9,647 bases of DNA from CAYVBN01 sp964538565 (GTDB lineage Bacteria; Pseudomonadota; Alphaproteobacteria; Rhizobiales; Xanthobacteraceae): contig CAZIGW010000284.1 in assembly GCA_964538565.1 (NCBI GenBank), forward strand, positions 1 through 9,647, read 5' to 3'. Shown piece by piece: positions 1-8,339 of the stretch (position 1 is the first letter of the stretch; the number at the start of each line of letters is the position of its first letter). Below the pieces are notes generated by a model that was not told where the DNA came from, made no database searches, and was given only the letters and a program-made list of their open reading frames with translations. The position numbers and the translations under genes were made by a program.

Positions 1-1
1 C

Positions 2-613
2 TCGCAGCTCACCGGCTGGGACATCGACATCCTCACCGAGCAGGAGGAGTCGGAGCGCCGGCAGGCCGAGTTCGAGAACCGCACCAAGATGTTCATGGAT
101 GCGCTCAACGTCGACGAGGTGGTCGGCCAGCTGCTCGCCTCCGAGGGCTTCTCCTCGATCGAGGAACTGGCCTTCGTGGAGGAGAAGGAGATCGCCTCGA
201 TCGAGGGCTTCGACGAGGACACCGCCCGCGAGCTGCAGGCCCGCGCGCGCGACTATCTCGCCCGCATCGACGCCGAACTCGACGCCAAGCGTCGCGAGCT
301 CGGCGTCGAGGACGCGCTCAAGGAGGTTCCGGGCGTGACCACGCGGATGCTCGTTGCCTTCGGCGAGAACGACATCAAGACCGTCGAGGATCTCGCCGGC
401 TGCGCCACCGACGATCTTGCCGGCTGGTCCGAACGCAAGGATGGCGAGACCGTTCGACACCCGGGCGCGCTCGAGGGCTTCGAGCTCTCGCGCGAGGAAT
501 GCGACGCGCTGATCATGCAGGCTCGCCTCAAGGCGGGCTGGATCACCGAGGCAGACCTTGCGCCGCCGCCGGCCGAAGAGGCCGTCGCGGAAGCCGACCA
601 GCCTGCGCCATAA
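2..613 (+). CDS. nusA: Transcription termination/antitermination factor NusA, C-terminal part (5' end outside window)
   Basis: The frame is open from the left edge and ends at TAA 611-613, giving the last 203 residues; NusA is usually about 500-540 residues, so the N-terminal domain, S1 and most of the KH domains lie upstream. The first visible residues (SQLTGWDIDI...) are the typical end of the second KH domain, followed by a charged linker with the TEQEESERR segment. Two helix-hairpin-helix-like acidic repeats follow: roughly residues 35-80 of the fragment (VVGQLLASEGFSSIEEL, then IEGFDEDTAREL) and 100-180 (VPGVTTRMLVAFGENDIKTVEDLAG, then EGFELSREECDAL). A short Pro/Ala/Glu tail ends the protein. 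NusA binds RNA polymerase and nascent RNA, modulating pausing, termination and antitermination; the C-terminal repeats are the polymerase and partner contact region in the family. It sits first in the visible part of the operon, 24 bases before ylxR. Identification is firm; only the missing 5' end limits it. Confidence 0.97.
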   Translation, partial: SQLTGWDIDILTEQEESERRQAEFENRTKMFMDALNVDEVVGQLLASEGFSSIEELAFVEEKEIASIEGFDEDTARELQARARDYLARIDAELDAKRRELGVEDALKEVPGVTTRMLVAFGENDIKTVEDLAGCATDDLAGWSERKDGETVRHPGALEGFELSREECDALIMQARLKAGWITEADLAPPPAEEAVAEADQPAP

Positions 614-637
614 GCCGGAGGAGAGCGCGAACCGCCG

Positions 638-1390
638 ATGCTGGCACGCAATCCCTACCATGAAACCGATCGCGGGCCGCGCGCTCCCGCCACGGAACGG
701 CTTTGCATCGTCAGCCGCGCCGTGAAGCCGGTCGGGGAGATGCTGCGGTTCGTCGTCGGCCCCGACGGCTCGGTCGTGCCGGACCTCAGGCGCAGGCTGC
801 CGGGCCGCGGCGTCTGGGTGACGGCGAACCGGCAGGTCCTTGCGGAAGCGGTCAAGCGACAGGCGTTCCGCCGCGGCTTCAAGGCAGAGGTGCGCGTCGC
901 GGCGGATCTCGTGGAGAGGGTCGAAAAGCTCCTCGAGCGCGCCGTGCTCGACGCGCTGGCCATTGCCCACAAGGCGGGCCTCGTCGCCATTGGGTTTGCC
1001 AGAGTGGAAGCGGTGCTCCCCGACCACCCGGTCGCCGCCCTGATCGAAGCGAGCGGCGCGGCGCCTGACGGCGCTCGCAAGATCCGGGCCGCCGCGCGGC
1101 ACCGATTTGGCGAGCGTGTGGGGGACGTGACACTGATCGATGCATTTACTTCGACCCAATTGAATTTGGCATTGGGCCGGCCAAATGTGGTACATGCTGC
1201 CCTGCTTGCCGGGTCCGCGAGCGAGAGCGTCCTCGGACGCTGGCGTACTCTCGACCGTTTCCGGGCCGACCGCGCGGACGCCCAGGCGCAGGGCCCCTGC
1301 GGCGAGCCCGTGCGGGTCGAGGGCGAGGCCACCCCGGATGAAGGCGCACGGCACCCGAGTCGCGAGACTCCAGGATTAGGATCGGAATGA
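638..1390 (+). CDS. ylxR: YlxR (DUF448) RNA-binding protein fused to an L7Ae-like domain
   Basis: The protein is 250 residues. The N-terminal part (about 18-85) is a YlxR/DUF448 domain: RLCIVSR at 21-27, a LRFVVGPDGSVVPDL strand pair at 36-50, and the diagnostic GRGVWVTA at 56-63. Residues about 95-205 resemble the L7Ae-type fold often joined to YlxR in alphaproteobacteria (ALAIAHKAGLVAIGF at 106-120; DAFTSTQLNLALGRPNVVHAAL at 168-189). The last 45 residues are a low-complexity hydrophilic tail. The family is a conserved operon partner of nusA and infB with RNA-binding properties; its precise job here is not shown by the sequence. The start is ATG 638; a GGAGGAGA ribosome site at 617-624 is unusually far (13 bases) upstream, but no closer in-frame start exists. 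The TGA stop overlaps the infB start (ATGA 1387-1390), so infB translation is probably coupled. An AT-rich, rare-codon patch lies at about 1138-1195. Confidence 0.93.
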   Translation: MLARNPYHETDRGPRAPATERLCIVSRAVKPVGEMLRFVVGPDGSVVPDLRRRLPGRGVWVTANRQVLAEAVKRQAFRRGFKAEVRVAADLVERVEKLLERAVLDALAIAHKAGLVAIGFARVEAVLPDHPVAALIEASGAAPDGARKIRAAARHRFGERVGDVTLIDAFTSTQLNLALGRPNVVHAALLAGSASESVLGRWRTLDRFRADRADAQAQGPCGEPVRVEGEATPDEGARHPSRETPGLGSE

Positions 1391-3969
1391 CTGAGACGAA
1401 GAACCCCGGCGAGAAACTGACGGTCGCCCCGACGAAGACCTTGACGCTCAAGCGAGGCGTCGAGCAGGGCGTCGTGCGCCAGAGCTTCAGCCATGGCCGC
1501 ACCAAGGCGGTGGTGGTCGAGAAGGTGAAGCGCCGCGTCGGCGGTCCGGGCGAGGGGAAAGTGGCCGAGCCGGCGCCTGCCGCGGAGCCCGCCAAGCCGA
1601 CCGCTCGCCGCCCCGCCGGCAAGGCCGCGGCCCCGGCGCAGCCCGCCGCTCCCGCGGGGGCCGCCGCGAAGCCGTCGGGTGTCGTGCTGCGAACCCTCAC
1701 CGAGGAAGAACGCAGCGCGCGCGCCCACGCGCTCGCCGATGCCAAGGTTCGCGAGGCGGAAGAGCGCCGCATCGCCGAGGAGGAGGCGCGCCGGCGTCAG
1801 GACCGCGAGTCGCGCGAGCAGACCGAGCGCGAAGCCGCCGAGGCGCGCAAGCGCGAAGAAGAAGAACGCCGCCGGCACGAGGAAGAGACCAAGCGCAAGG
1901 CGGAGCAGGAAGCCAAGAAGCGTTTCGGCGAGGAAGAGGCCAAGGCGAAGGGGCCGGTGGCTGCGCGCGCCGTCGTGAACGAGCCCGAGGAAGAGGAAGC
2001 GCCGCGCGCCCCGCGCCGCGGCGCCGGTCCGGCGCGACCCGTCCCGGCTCCGAAGCCGACGCGTGGCGGGGCGGAGAAGCGCCGCGGCCGCCTCACGGTC
2101 GTCACCGCGCTCACCGCCGACGAGGAGCGCGAGCGGTCGGTGGCGTCGTTCCGTCGCCGCGTCCAGCGCCTCAAGGGTCAGACCAGCAGCGAGCCGAAAG
2201 AGAAGCTCGTCCGCGAGGTCGTCATTCCCGAAGCCATCACCATTCAGGAACTCGCCAACCGCATGGCCGAGCGCGCGGTCGACGTCATCCGCCTGCTGAT
2301 GAAGCAGGGCCAGATGGTGAAGATCACCGACGTGATCGACGCCGACACGGCGCAGCTCGTGGCGGAGGAGATGGGCCACACGGTCAAGCGTGTGGCGGAG
2401 TCCGACGTCGAGGAAGGCCTGTTCGACACGGCCGACGACCCGGCGAGCCTCGTTCCGCGGCCGCCCGTGGTCACCATCATGGGCCACGTCGACCACGGCA
2501 AGACATCACTGCTCGACGCCATCCGCCGGACCAACGTGGCGGGCGGCGAGGCCGGCGGCATCACCCAGCATATCGGCGCCTATCAGGTGTCTTCGCCGTC
2601 CGGCGCCAAGATCACCTTCATCGACACGCCGGGCCACGCCGCCTTCACGGCGATGCGCGCGCGCGGCGCCAAGGTGACGGACATCGTGGTGCTGGTGGTC
2701 GCGGCCGACGACGGCGTCAAGCCGCAGACGGTCGAGGCGATCCATCACGCCAAGGCCGCCAAGGTGCCGATGATCGTCGCCATCAACAAGATCGACAAGC
2801 CGGACGCCAGGCCCGAGCGGGTGCGCACCGAGCTTCTGCAGCACGAGGTGCAGGTCGAATCGCTCGGCGGCGAAGTGCTCGACGTCGAGGTTTCGGCAAC
2901 CAAGAAGACCAATCTCGACAAGCTGCTCGAGACCATCGGGCTGCAGTCGGAAATCCTTGAGCTCAAGGCCAATCCGGACCGACCGGCCGAGGGCACCGTG
3001 ATCGAGGCGAAGCTCGACCGCGGGCGCGGACCCGTGGCGACCGTGCTGGTGCAGCGCGGCACGCTGCACGTGGGCGATATCGTGGTCGCGGGCGCCGAGT
3101 GGGGCCGCGTGCGTGCACTCGTCGGCGACACGGGCGGCTCGGTCCACGACGCCGGGCCGTCGACACCCGTCGAGGTGCTCGGGTTCAACGGCACGCCGGA
3201 GGCCGGCGATCGTCTGGCGGTGGTCGAGAGCGAGGCGCGCGCGCGCGAGGTCACCGAATATCGGGCGCGGCAGAAGCGCGAGAAGCTCGCCGCACGCGCC
3301 AGCGGCATGCGCGGCTCGCTCGAGCAGATGATGAGCCAGCTCAAGACGGCCGGCCGAAAGGACCTGGCGCTCGTGATCAAGGCCGACGTGCAGGGCTCGC
3401 TCGAAGCCATCATCGGGGCGATCGAAAAGCTCGGCACCGAGGAGGTCGGCGCCCGCGTGATTCACGCCGGCGTCGGCGGCATCACCGAGTCGGACGTCAC
3501 CCTTGCCGAAGCCTCGGGGGTGCCGATCATCGGCTTCAACGTGCGCGCCCACAAGGAAGCGCGCGAGGCGGCCGAGCGCGCCGGAATCGAGATCCGCTAC
3601 TACAACATCATCTACGATCTCGTCGACGACGTGAAGAAGGCGATGTCGGGTCTGCTGGCGCCGACGCTGCGCGAGACCATGCTCGGCAACGCGCTGATCC
3701 TGGAGATCTTCAACGTCTCCAAGGTCGGCAAGGTGGCGGGCTGCCGCGTCACCGACGGCGTGGTGGAACGCGGCGCCAACGTGCGCCTGATCCGCGACAA
3801 CGTCGTGATCCACGAAGGCAAGCTCTCGCAGCTCAAGCGATTCAAGGACGACGCCAAGGAAGTCTCCGCCGGCCAGGAGTGCGGCATGGCCTTCGAGAAT
3901 TACCAGGACATGAAGGTCGGCGACATCATCGAGTGCTACCGGATCGAGCAGATTCAACGCACGCTGTAG
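1387..3969 (+). CDS. infB: Translation initiation factor IF-2
   Basis: The protein is 860 residues, usual for alphaproteobacteria. IF2 is the GTPase that places initiator tRNA on the 30S subunit and promotes 50S joining. The N-terminus carries the IF2-associated region (TLTLKRGVEQGVVRQSFSHG, about 18-37), then an Ala/Pro-rich linker, then a highly charged Glu/Arg/Lys helix, probably a long single helix or coiled coil, at about 104-193. The IF2_N domain is at about 272-335. GTPase motifs are all intact: G1 GHVDHGKT 366-373, switch GGITQHIG 390-397, DTPGH 413-417, NKID 467-470, SATK 503-506. Domain 3 includes KADVQGS at 665-671, the C2 domain begins near 762, and the end IECYRIEQIQRTL is typical of rhizobial-type IF2. 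The start ATG 1387 shares four bases with the ylxR stop and has a weak AGGA 5 bases ahead. The TAG stop is covered by a terminator-like hairpin. Internal IF2 start sites, known in E. coli, cannot be judged here. Confidence 0.99.
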   Translation: MTETKNPGEKLTVAPTKTLTLKRGVEQGVVRQSFSHGRTKAVVVEKVKRRVGGPGEGKVAEPAPAAEPAKPTARRPAGKAAAPAQPAAPAGAAAKPSGVVLRTLTEEERSARAHALADAKVREAEERRIAEEEARRRQDRESREQTEREAAEARKREEEERRRHEEETKRKAEQEAKKRFGEEEAKAKGPVAARAVVNEPEEEEAPRAPRRGAGPARPVPAPKPTRGGAEKRRGRLTVVTALTADEERERSVASFRRRVQRLKGQTSSEPKEKLVREVVIPEAITIQELANRMAERAVDVIRLLMKQGQMVKITDVIDADTAQLVAEEMGHTVKRVAESDVEEGLFDTADDPASLVPRPPVVTIMGHVDHGKTSLLDAIRRTNVAGGEAGGITQHIGAYQVSSPSGAKITFIDTPGHAAFTAMRARGAKVTDIVVLVVAADDGVKPQTVEAIHHAKAAKVPMIVAINKIDKPDARPERVRTELLQHEVQVESLGGEVLDVEVSATKKTNLDKLLETIGLQSEILELKANPDRPAEGTVIEAKLDRGRGPVATVLVQRGTLHVGDIVVAGAEWGRVRALVGDTGGSVHDAGPSTPVEVLGFNGTPEAGDRLAVVESEARAREVTEYRARQKREKLAARASGMRGSLEQMMSQLKTAGRKDLALVIKADVQGSLEAIIGAIEKLGTEEVGARVIHAGVGGITESDVTLAEASGVPIIGFNVRAHKEAREAAERAGIEIRYYNIIYDLVDDVKKAMSGLLAPTLRETMLGNALILEIFNVSKVGKVAGCRVTDGVVERGANVRLIRDNVVIHEGKLSQLKRFKDDAKEVSAGQECGMAFENYQDMKVGDIIECYRIEQIQRTL

Positions 3970-3984
3970 CGGCCGGCGTTTTTT
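3961..3984 (+). terminator. Weak terminator-like hairpin over the infB stop codon
   Basis: A 6-bp stem (ACGCTG 3961-3966 with CGGCGT 3974-3979, one G-T pair) with a 7-base loop is followed by an unbroken run of T to 3984. A second small hairpin, GCGCC-GCA-GGCGC (3990-4002) followed by TTT, comes 6 bases later. Neither stem is strong, so full termination is unlikely. Partial termination or attenuation between infB and the rbfA half of the operon is an inference. Confidence 0.35.
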
Positions 3985-4026
3985 GATCGGCGCCGCAGGC
4001 GCTTTGCCCCGCGGAGGGACGCCCGG

Positions 4027-4146
4027 ATGTGGCAGCCGGACGCCGTGAGCCAGCGGAAGCCGGGCGCCGACAGCGCACACTCCCGGAACAGGAACGAACG
4101 GGCCGGGCATGCGGAAGCGCTCCGCGGGCCCCGACCCCAGGTGTAA
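4027..4146 (+). CDS. Possible small protein of 39 residues between infB and rbfA
   Basis: This is not a recognised gene. An ATG at 4027 opens a 39-codon frame ending at TAA 4144-4146, 12 bases before the rbfA GTG. It is preceded by GGAGGGA at 4013-4019, with GGAGG 9 bases before the ATG; this is the best Shine-Dalgarno match near any start in the window. Third codon positions are almost all G or C, as in the neighbouring genes. The peptide begins MWQPDAVSQR and is hydrophilic and basic (six Arg, one Lys, four acidic residues), with no hydrophobic segment, so it is not membrane-bound or secreted. It might be a real small protein, a leader ORF whose translation keeps the rbfA start open, or a chance frame, since stops are scarce in GC-rich DNA. 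Its last third contains a GCGGA-AGCGC-TCCGC hairpin (4111-4125). Confidence 0.3.
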   Translation: MWQPDAVSQRKPGADSAHSRNRNERAGHAEALRGPRPQV

Positions 4147-4158
4147 GGCAGGATCGAC

Positions 4159-4575
4159 GTGGCGCGTGGTCGGCATCAGGAATCGGGATCGGGTCCCTCG
4201 CAGCGTCAGCTGCGGGCGGCCGAGATCATCCGCCATGCGCTCGCCGAGATTCTCTCGCGCGGGGAGGTGCACGACGCGGTGATCGAGACGCACATGATCA
4301 CGGTGCCGGAGGTGCGGTTGAGCCCGGACCTGCGACTCGCGACCATCTATGTCATGCCGCTCGGCGGCCGGGACAGCGCCGACGTGCTGGCGGCGCTCGA
4401 TCGCAACAAGCGATATCTGCGGGGCGAGATCGCACGGCGGGTGAACCTCAAGTTCGCCCCCGACATCCGCTTCCGCATCGACGAACGCTTTGACGAAGCC
4501 GAGCGGATCGAGCGGCTCCTGCGTTCGCCCGAAGTCAAGCGCGATCTCGGACACGGCCCGAGCGACGGGGATTGA
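4159..4575 (+). CDS. rbfA: 30S ribosome-binding factor RbfA
   Basis: The protein is 138 residues, slightly longer than E. coli RbfA (133). It has one KH-type RNA-binding domain. Visible family features are QRQLRAAEIIRHALAEIL (16-32), the strand TVPEVRLSPDLRLATIYVMPL (48-68), LDRNKRYLRGEIARRVNLKFAPDIRFRID (80-108) and a charged helix FDEAERIERLL (111-121). RbfA binds the 30S subunit near helix 1 of 16S rRNA and is needed for late 30S maturation and cold adaptation. The start is GTG 4159; AGGCAGGA just upstream (4146-4153) gives correct spacing, and starting here keeps the usual basic N-terminal segment. The gene follows a possible small ORF by 12 bases and precedes truB by 2 bases, so rbfA and truB are probably translationally coupled. 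Nothing is missing in the domain. Confidence 0.97.
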   Translation: MARGRHQESGSGPSQRQLRAAEIIRHALAEILSRGEVHDAVIETHMITVPEVRLSPDLRLATIYVMPLGGRDSADVLAALDRNKRYLRGEIARRVNLKFAPDIRFRIDERFDEAERIERLLRSPEVKRDLGHGPSDGD

Positions 4576-4577
4576 CA

Positions 4578-5597
4578 ATGCACCAGGATGCACGCGTTCC
4601 GGCCGGGACCGATCTCGCGGCGCCCGAACCGCCCGCCTCGCGCAAGCGCGAAAAGCGCGACGTGCACGGCTGGCTCGTGCTCGACAAGCCGGTCGGAATG
4701 ACGTCGACGCACGCGGTGTCGGTCGTCAAGCGCCTGTTCAGCGCCAAGCGCGCCGGTCATGCCGGCACGCTCGACCCGCTGGCGTCGGGTTGCCTGCCGA
4801 TCGCTCTCGGAGAGGCGACCAAGACCGTCCCGTTCGTGATGGACGGACGCAAGATCTACCGGTTCACCGTCCGCTGGGGCGAGGAACGCGACACCGACGA
4901 CGCCGAGGGCCGCGTGGTGGCGACCAGCGACGCCCGTCCCACCGCCGAGGCAATCGGGGCGCTGCTGCCCCAGTTCACCGGGACGATCGCCCAGGTGCCG
5001 CCCCGCTTCTCGGCCATCAAGATCGCCGGGGAGCGCGCCTATGACGTGGCGCGCGACGGGGAGGCGTTCGAGCTCGAACCGCGGCCGGTCGAAATCCATC
5101 GCTTCGAACTCGTCACCGTGGCCGACCCCGATCACGCGGTCTTCGCCGCCGAGTGCGGCAAGGGAACCTACGTCCGGGCGCTCGCCCGCGACATGGGGCG
5201 GGTACTTGGGTGCGGCGGGCACGTCGAGGCCCTGCGGCGAACGTCGGTCGGGCCGTTTGCCGAAGCTGACATGATTTCGCTGGAACGGCTGGAGGGTTTG
5301 TGCCATAGAGCCGCCGTCGGCGAGGGAAACCTCGCCGATCTGCTACTGCCCGTTGAGACCGCGCTGGACGACATCCCGGCGCTGGCCGTCAGCCGGGCGG
5401 ACGCGGCGAGGCTCCAGAGGGGCCAAGCCGTCCTGTTGCGCGGCCGGGATGCCCCGATCTTCCAGGGCACGGTCTGTGTCACCGTCGGAGGCCACCTGTT
5501 GGCTCTCGCGGAAGTGGACCGCGGCGAAATCGTCCCCAAGCGCGTGTTCAACCTCGCCGGCCTGCAGGGCAGAGCCGGCCGACAAGAAGGTCGTTGA
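4578..5597 (+). CDS. truB: tRNA pseudouridine(55) synthase TruB
   Basis: The protein is 339 residues. TruB converts U55 in the T-loop of tRNAs to pseudouridine and also helps tRNA folding. The N-terminal catalytic domain has GWLVLDKPVGMTSTHAV (31-47), the catalytic-Asp motif GHAGTLDPLASG (60-71, nucleophile D66), KIYRF with the conserved Tyr (Y94), PPRFSAIKIAGERAY (141-155) and CGKGTYVRALARD (193-205, conserved R200). The C-terminal 75 residues form a PUA-like region (RGQAVLLRGRDAPIF, then LALAEVDRGEIVPKRVFNL). The start was placed at ATG 4578, 2 bases after the rbfA stop, with GACGGGG at 4564-4570 as ribosome site; an in-frame TTG at 4572 is too close to that site. The N-terminal 28 residues are a charged, poorly conserved extension. 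The last codons contain a strong hairpin (5556-5579) that may control rpsO. The stop TGA is 2 bases before rpsO. Confidence 0.97.
   Translation: MHQDARVPAGTDLAAPEPPASRKREKRDVHGWLVLDKPVGMTSTHAVSVVKRLFSAKRAGHAGTLDPLASGCLPIALGEATKTVPFVMDGRKIYRFTVRWGEERDTDDAEGRVVATSDARPTAEAIGALLPQFTGTIAQVPPRFSAIKIAGERAYDVARDGEAFELEPRPVEIHRFELVTVADPDHAVFAAECGKGTYVRALARDMGRVLGCGGHVEALRRTSVGPFAEADMISLERLEGLCHRAAVGEGNLADLLLPVETALDDIPALAVSRADAARLQRGQAVLLRGRDAPIFQGTVCVTVGGHLLALAEVDRGEIVPKRVFNLAGLQGRAGRQEGR
5556..5579 (+). promoter_or_regulatory. Hairpin in the truB end just before the rpsO ribosome site
   Basis: GCCGGCCTGC (5556-5565) pairs with GCAG (5569-5572) and GCCGGC (5574-5579), leaving an AGG triloop and a single bulged A at 5573: ten base pairs in all. 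The structure ends 4 bases before the rpsO Shine-Dalgarno (AAGAAGG 5584-5590). S15 is known to repress its own mRNA in several bacteria by binding a structured leader at this place. That this hairpin is part of such a site is inference. It is also coding for TruB, which constrains it. Confidence 0.4.
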
Positions 5598-5599
5598 CG

Positions 5600-5869
5600 A
5601 TGTCGATTGCCGCAGAGCGCAAAGCGGAACTGATCAAGTCCTATGGCATCAAGGCCGGCGACACCGGTTCGCCGGAGGTCCAGGTGGCGATCCTGTCCGA
5701 GCGCATCGCCAACCTGACGGAGCATTTCAAGGCTCACGTCAAAGACAATCATTCGCGGCGGGGGCTGCTGAAGCTTGTGTCCCAGCGTCGCCAGCTCCTC
5801 GATTATCTCCGGCGCGCCGACGAAGGCCGCTACAAGGCGCTGATCGAGAAGCTTGGAATCCGTCGCTGA
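5600..5869 (+). CDS. rpsO: 30S ribosomal protein S15
   Basis: The protein is 89 residues, exactly the family length, with an all-helical fold. S15 is a primary 16S rRNA binder that joins the helix 20/21/22 junction and forms a bridge to the 50S subunit. The sequence shows YGIKAGDTGSPEVQVAIL (15-32), LTEHFKAHVKDNHSRRGLLKLVSQRR (39-64) and the C-terminal RRADEGRYKALIEKLGIRR (71-89). The residues that contact rRNA helix 22 in the family, H42, D49 and S52, are all present. The start is ATG 5600 with AAGAAGG at 5584-5590, 9 bases upstream; an in-frame TTG at 5594 would add two residues and place the ribosome site too close, so it was not used. The gene lies 2 bases after truB and 244 bases before pnp. 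Expression is probably controlled by the hairpin in the end of truB and by processing downstream. Confidence 0.99.
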   Translation: MSIAAERKAELIKSYGIKAGDTGSPEVQVAILSERIANLTEHFKAHVKDNHSRRGLLKLVSQRRQLLDYLRRADEGRYKALIEKLGIRR

Positions 5870-6113
5870 TTGCGTTTCGCGCGGATCGACCCGCGCATTC
5901 GAGCGGATGGGATCATCCGCCGTTCCAAGCCGGCAACGGGACGTTGCCGACACGCACCGGGCGCTGGATCGCCCGGTGATCACCTGAAGGCTCGAAGGCC
6001 ATGGCAGGATCGCTGGATGCTGGCGGAAAGCGCGACCGGTTCGCGCCCGGCAGCCTCTCGCCGTCTTGCTCATGGCTTTCGTGGCTGTTCGACAACCACG
6101 AGAGACAGAAGCA
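5870..6113 (+). other. Structured rpsO-pnp intercistronic region without a gene
   Basis: No convincing gene lies here. The first part holds four consecutive perfect inverted repeats: 6 bp (5879-5884/5891-5896, loop 6), 7 bp (5903-5909/5914-5920, loop 4), 8 bp (5931-5938/5942-5949, loop 3) and 9 bp (5955-5963/5970-5978, loop 6). A 6-bp stem, GCGCGA-CCGGT-TCGCGC, follows at 6030-6046, and an imperfect 12-bp hairpin at 6076-6104 abuts the pnp start. None of the stems is followed by a T run, so these look like processing or stability elements, not intrinsic terminators. In E. coli the rpsO-pnp spacer holds a terminator and an RNase III-cut pnp leader hairpin; comparable use here is inference. No clear sigma70 promoter was found. 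Confidence 0.6.
6076..6104 (+). promoter_or_regulatory. pnp leader hairpin overlapping its ribosome binding site
   Basis: CTTTCGTGG (6076-6084) pairs with CCACGAGAG (6096-6104), with one G-T pair. A C-A mismatch (6085/6095) follows, then TGT (6086-6088) pairs with ACA (6092-6094) around a TCG loop. The only purine-rich ribosome site at useful spacing to ATG 6114 is GAGAGA at 6100-6105, which is almost entirely in the 3' arm. Opening or cutting this stem would be expected to affect pnp translation. PNPase autocontrol through RNase III cleavage of a leader duplex is established in E. coli; the parallel here is inferred from position and shape. Confidence 0.55.
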
Positions 6114-8276
<2,163 letters not shown>

Positions 8277-8304
8277 TCGCCGCGTGTCAGTCCGTACATG
8301 CAGG

Positions 8305-8332
8305 AAGGGCGGCCGGGCGGCCGCCCTTTTTT
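8305..8332 (+). terminator. Strong intrinsic terminator of the nusA-pnp operon
   Basis: AAGGGCGGCC (8305-8314) pairs perfectly with GGCCGCCCTT (8319-8328) around a GGGC loop, and six T follow from 8327. It begins 28 bases after the pnp stop. The T run is only on the + strand, so it ends pnp transcription and would not act as an intrinsic terminator for the convergent oxyR gene. Confidence 0.93.
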
Positions 8333-8339
8333 CTGCGCG

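Noticed and set aside
1165..1181. Sigma54-like TTGGCAT...GC spacing in ylxR
   Set aside because: GG and GC are ten bases apart as required, but several other consensus positions fail and it lies inside conserved coding sequence; not enough to call a promoter.
655..2496. Long open frame on the - strand opposite ylxR and infB
   Set aside because: It is a mirror of G/C-ending codons in the sense genes. The translation is rich in Arg, Leu, Gly, His and Asp repeats with no recognisable domain, and the + strand proteins here are certain.
4572..4577. TTG at 4572 as the truB start, and the similar TTG at 5594 for rpsO
   Set aside because: Both are too close to the ribosome sites; the ATGs 6 bases later have proper spacing and give the family-like N-termini, with rpsO then exactly 89 residues.
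2506..4593. Long open frame on the - strand opposite infB and rbfA
   Set aside because: Same codon-mirror effect; it crosses two real genes and the intergenic gap without any domain or ribosome site.
6066..6113. TTG at 6066 as an upstream in-frame pnp start
   Set aside because: It would add MLMAFVAVRQPRETEA, which is not part of PNPase; MFDTHR at 6114 is the family N-terminus.
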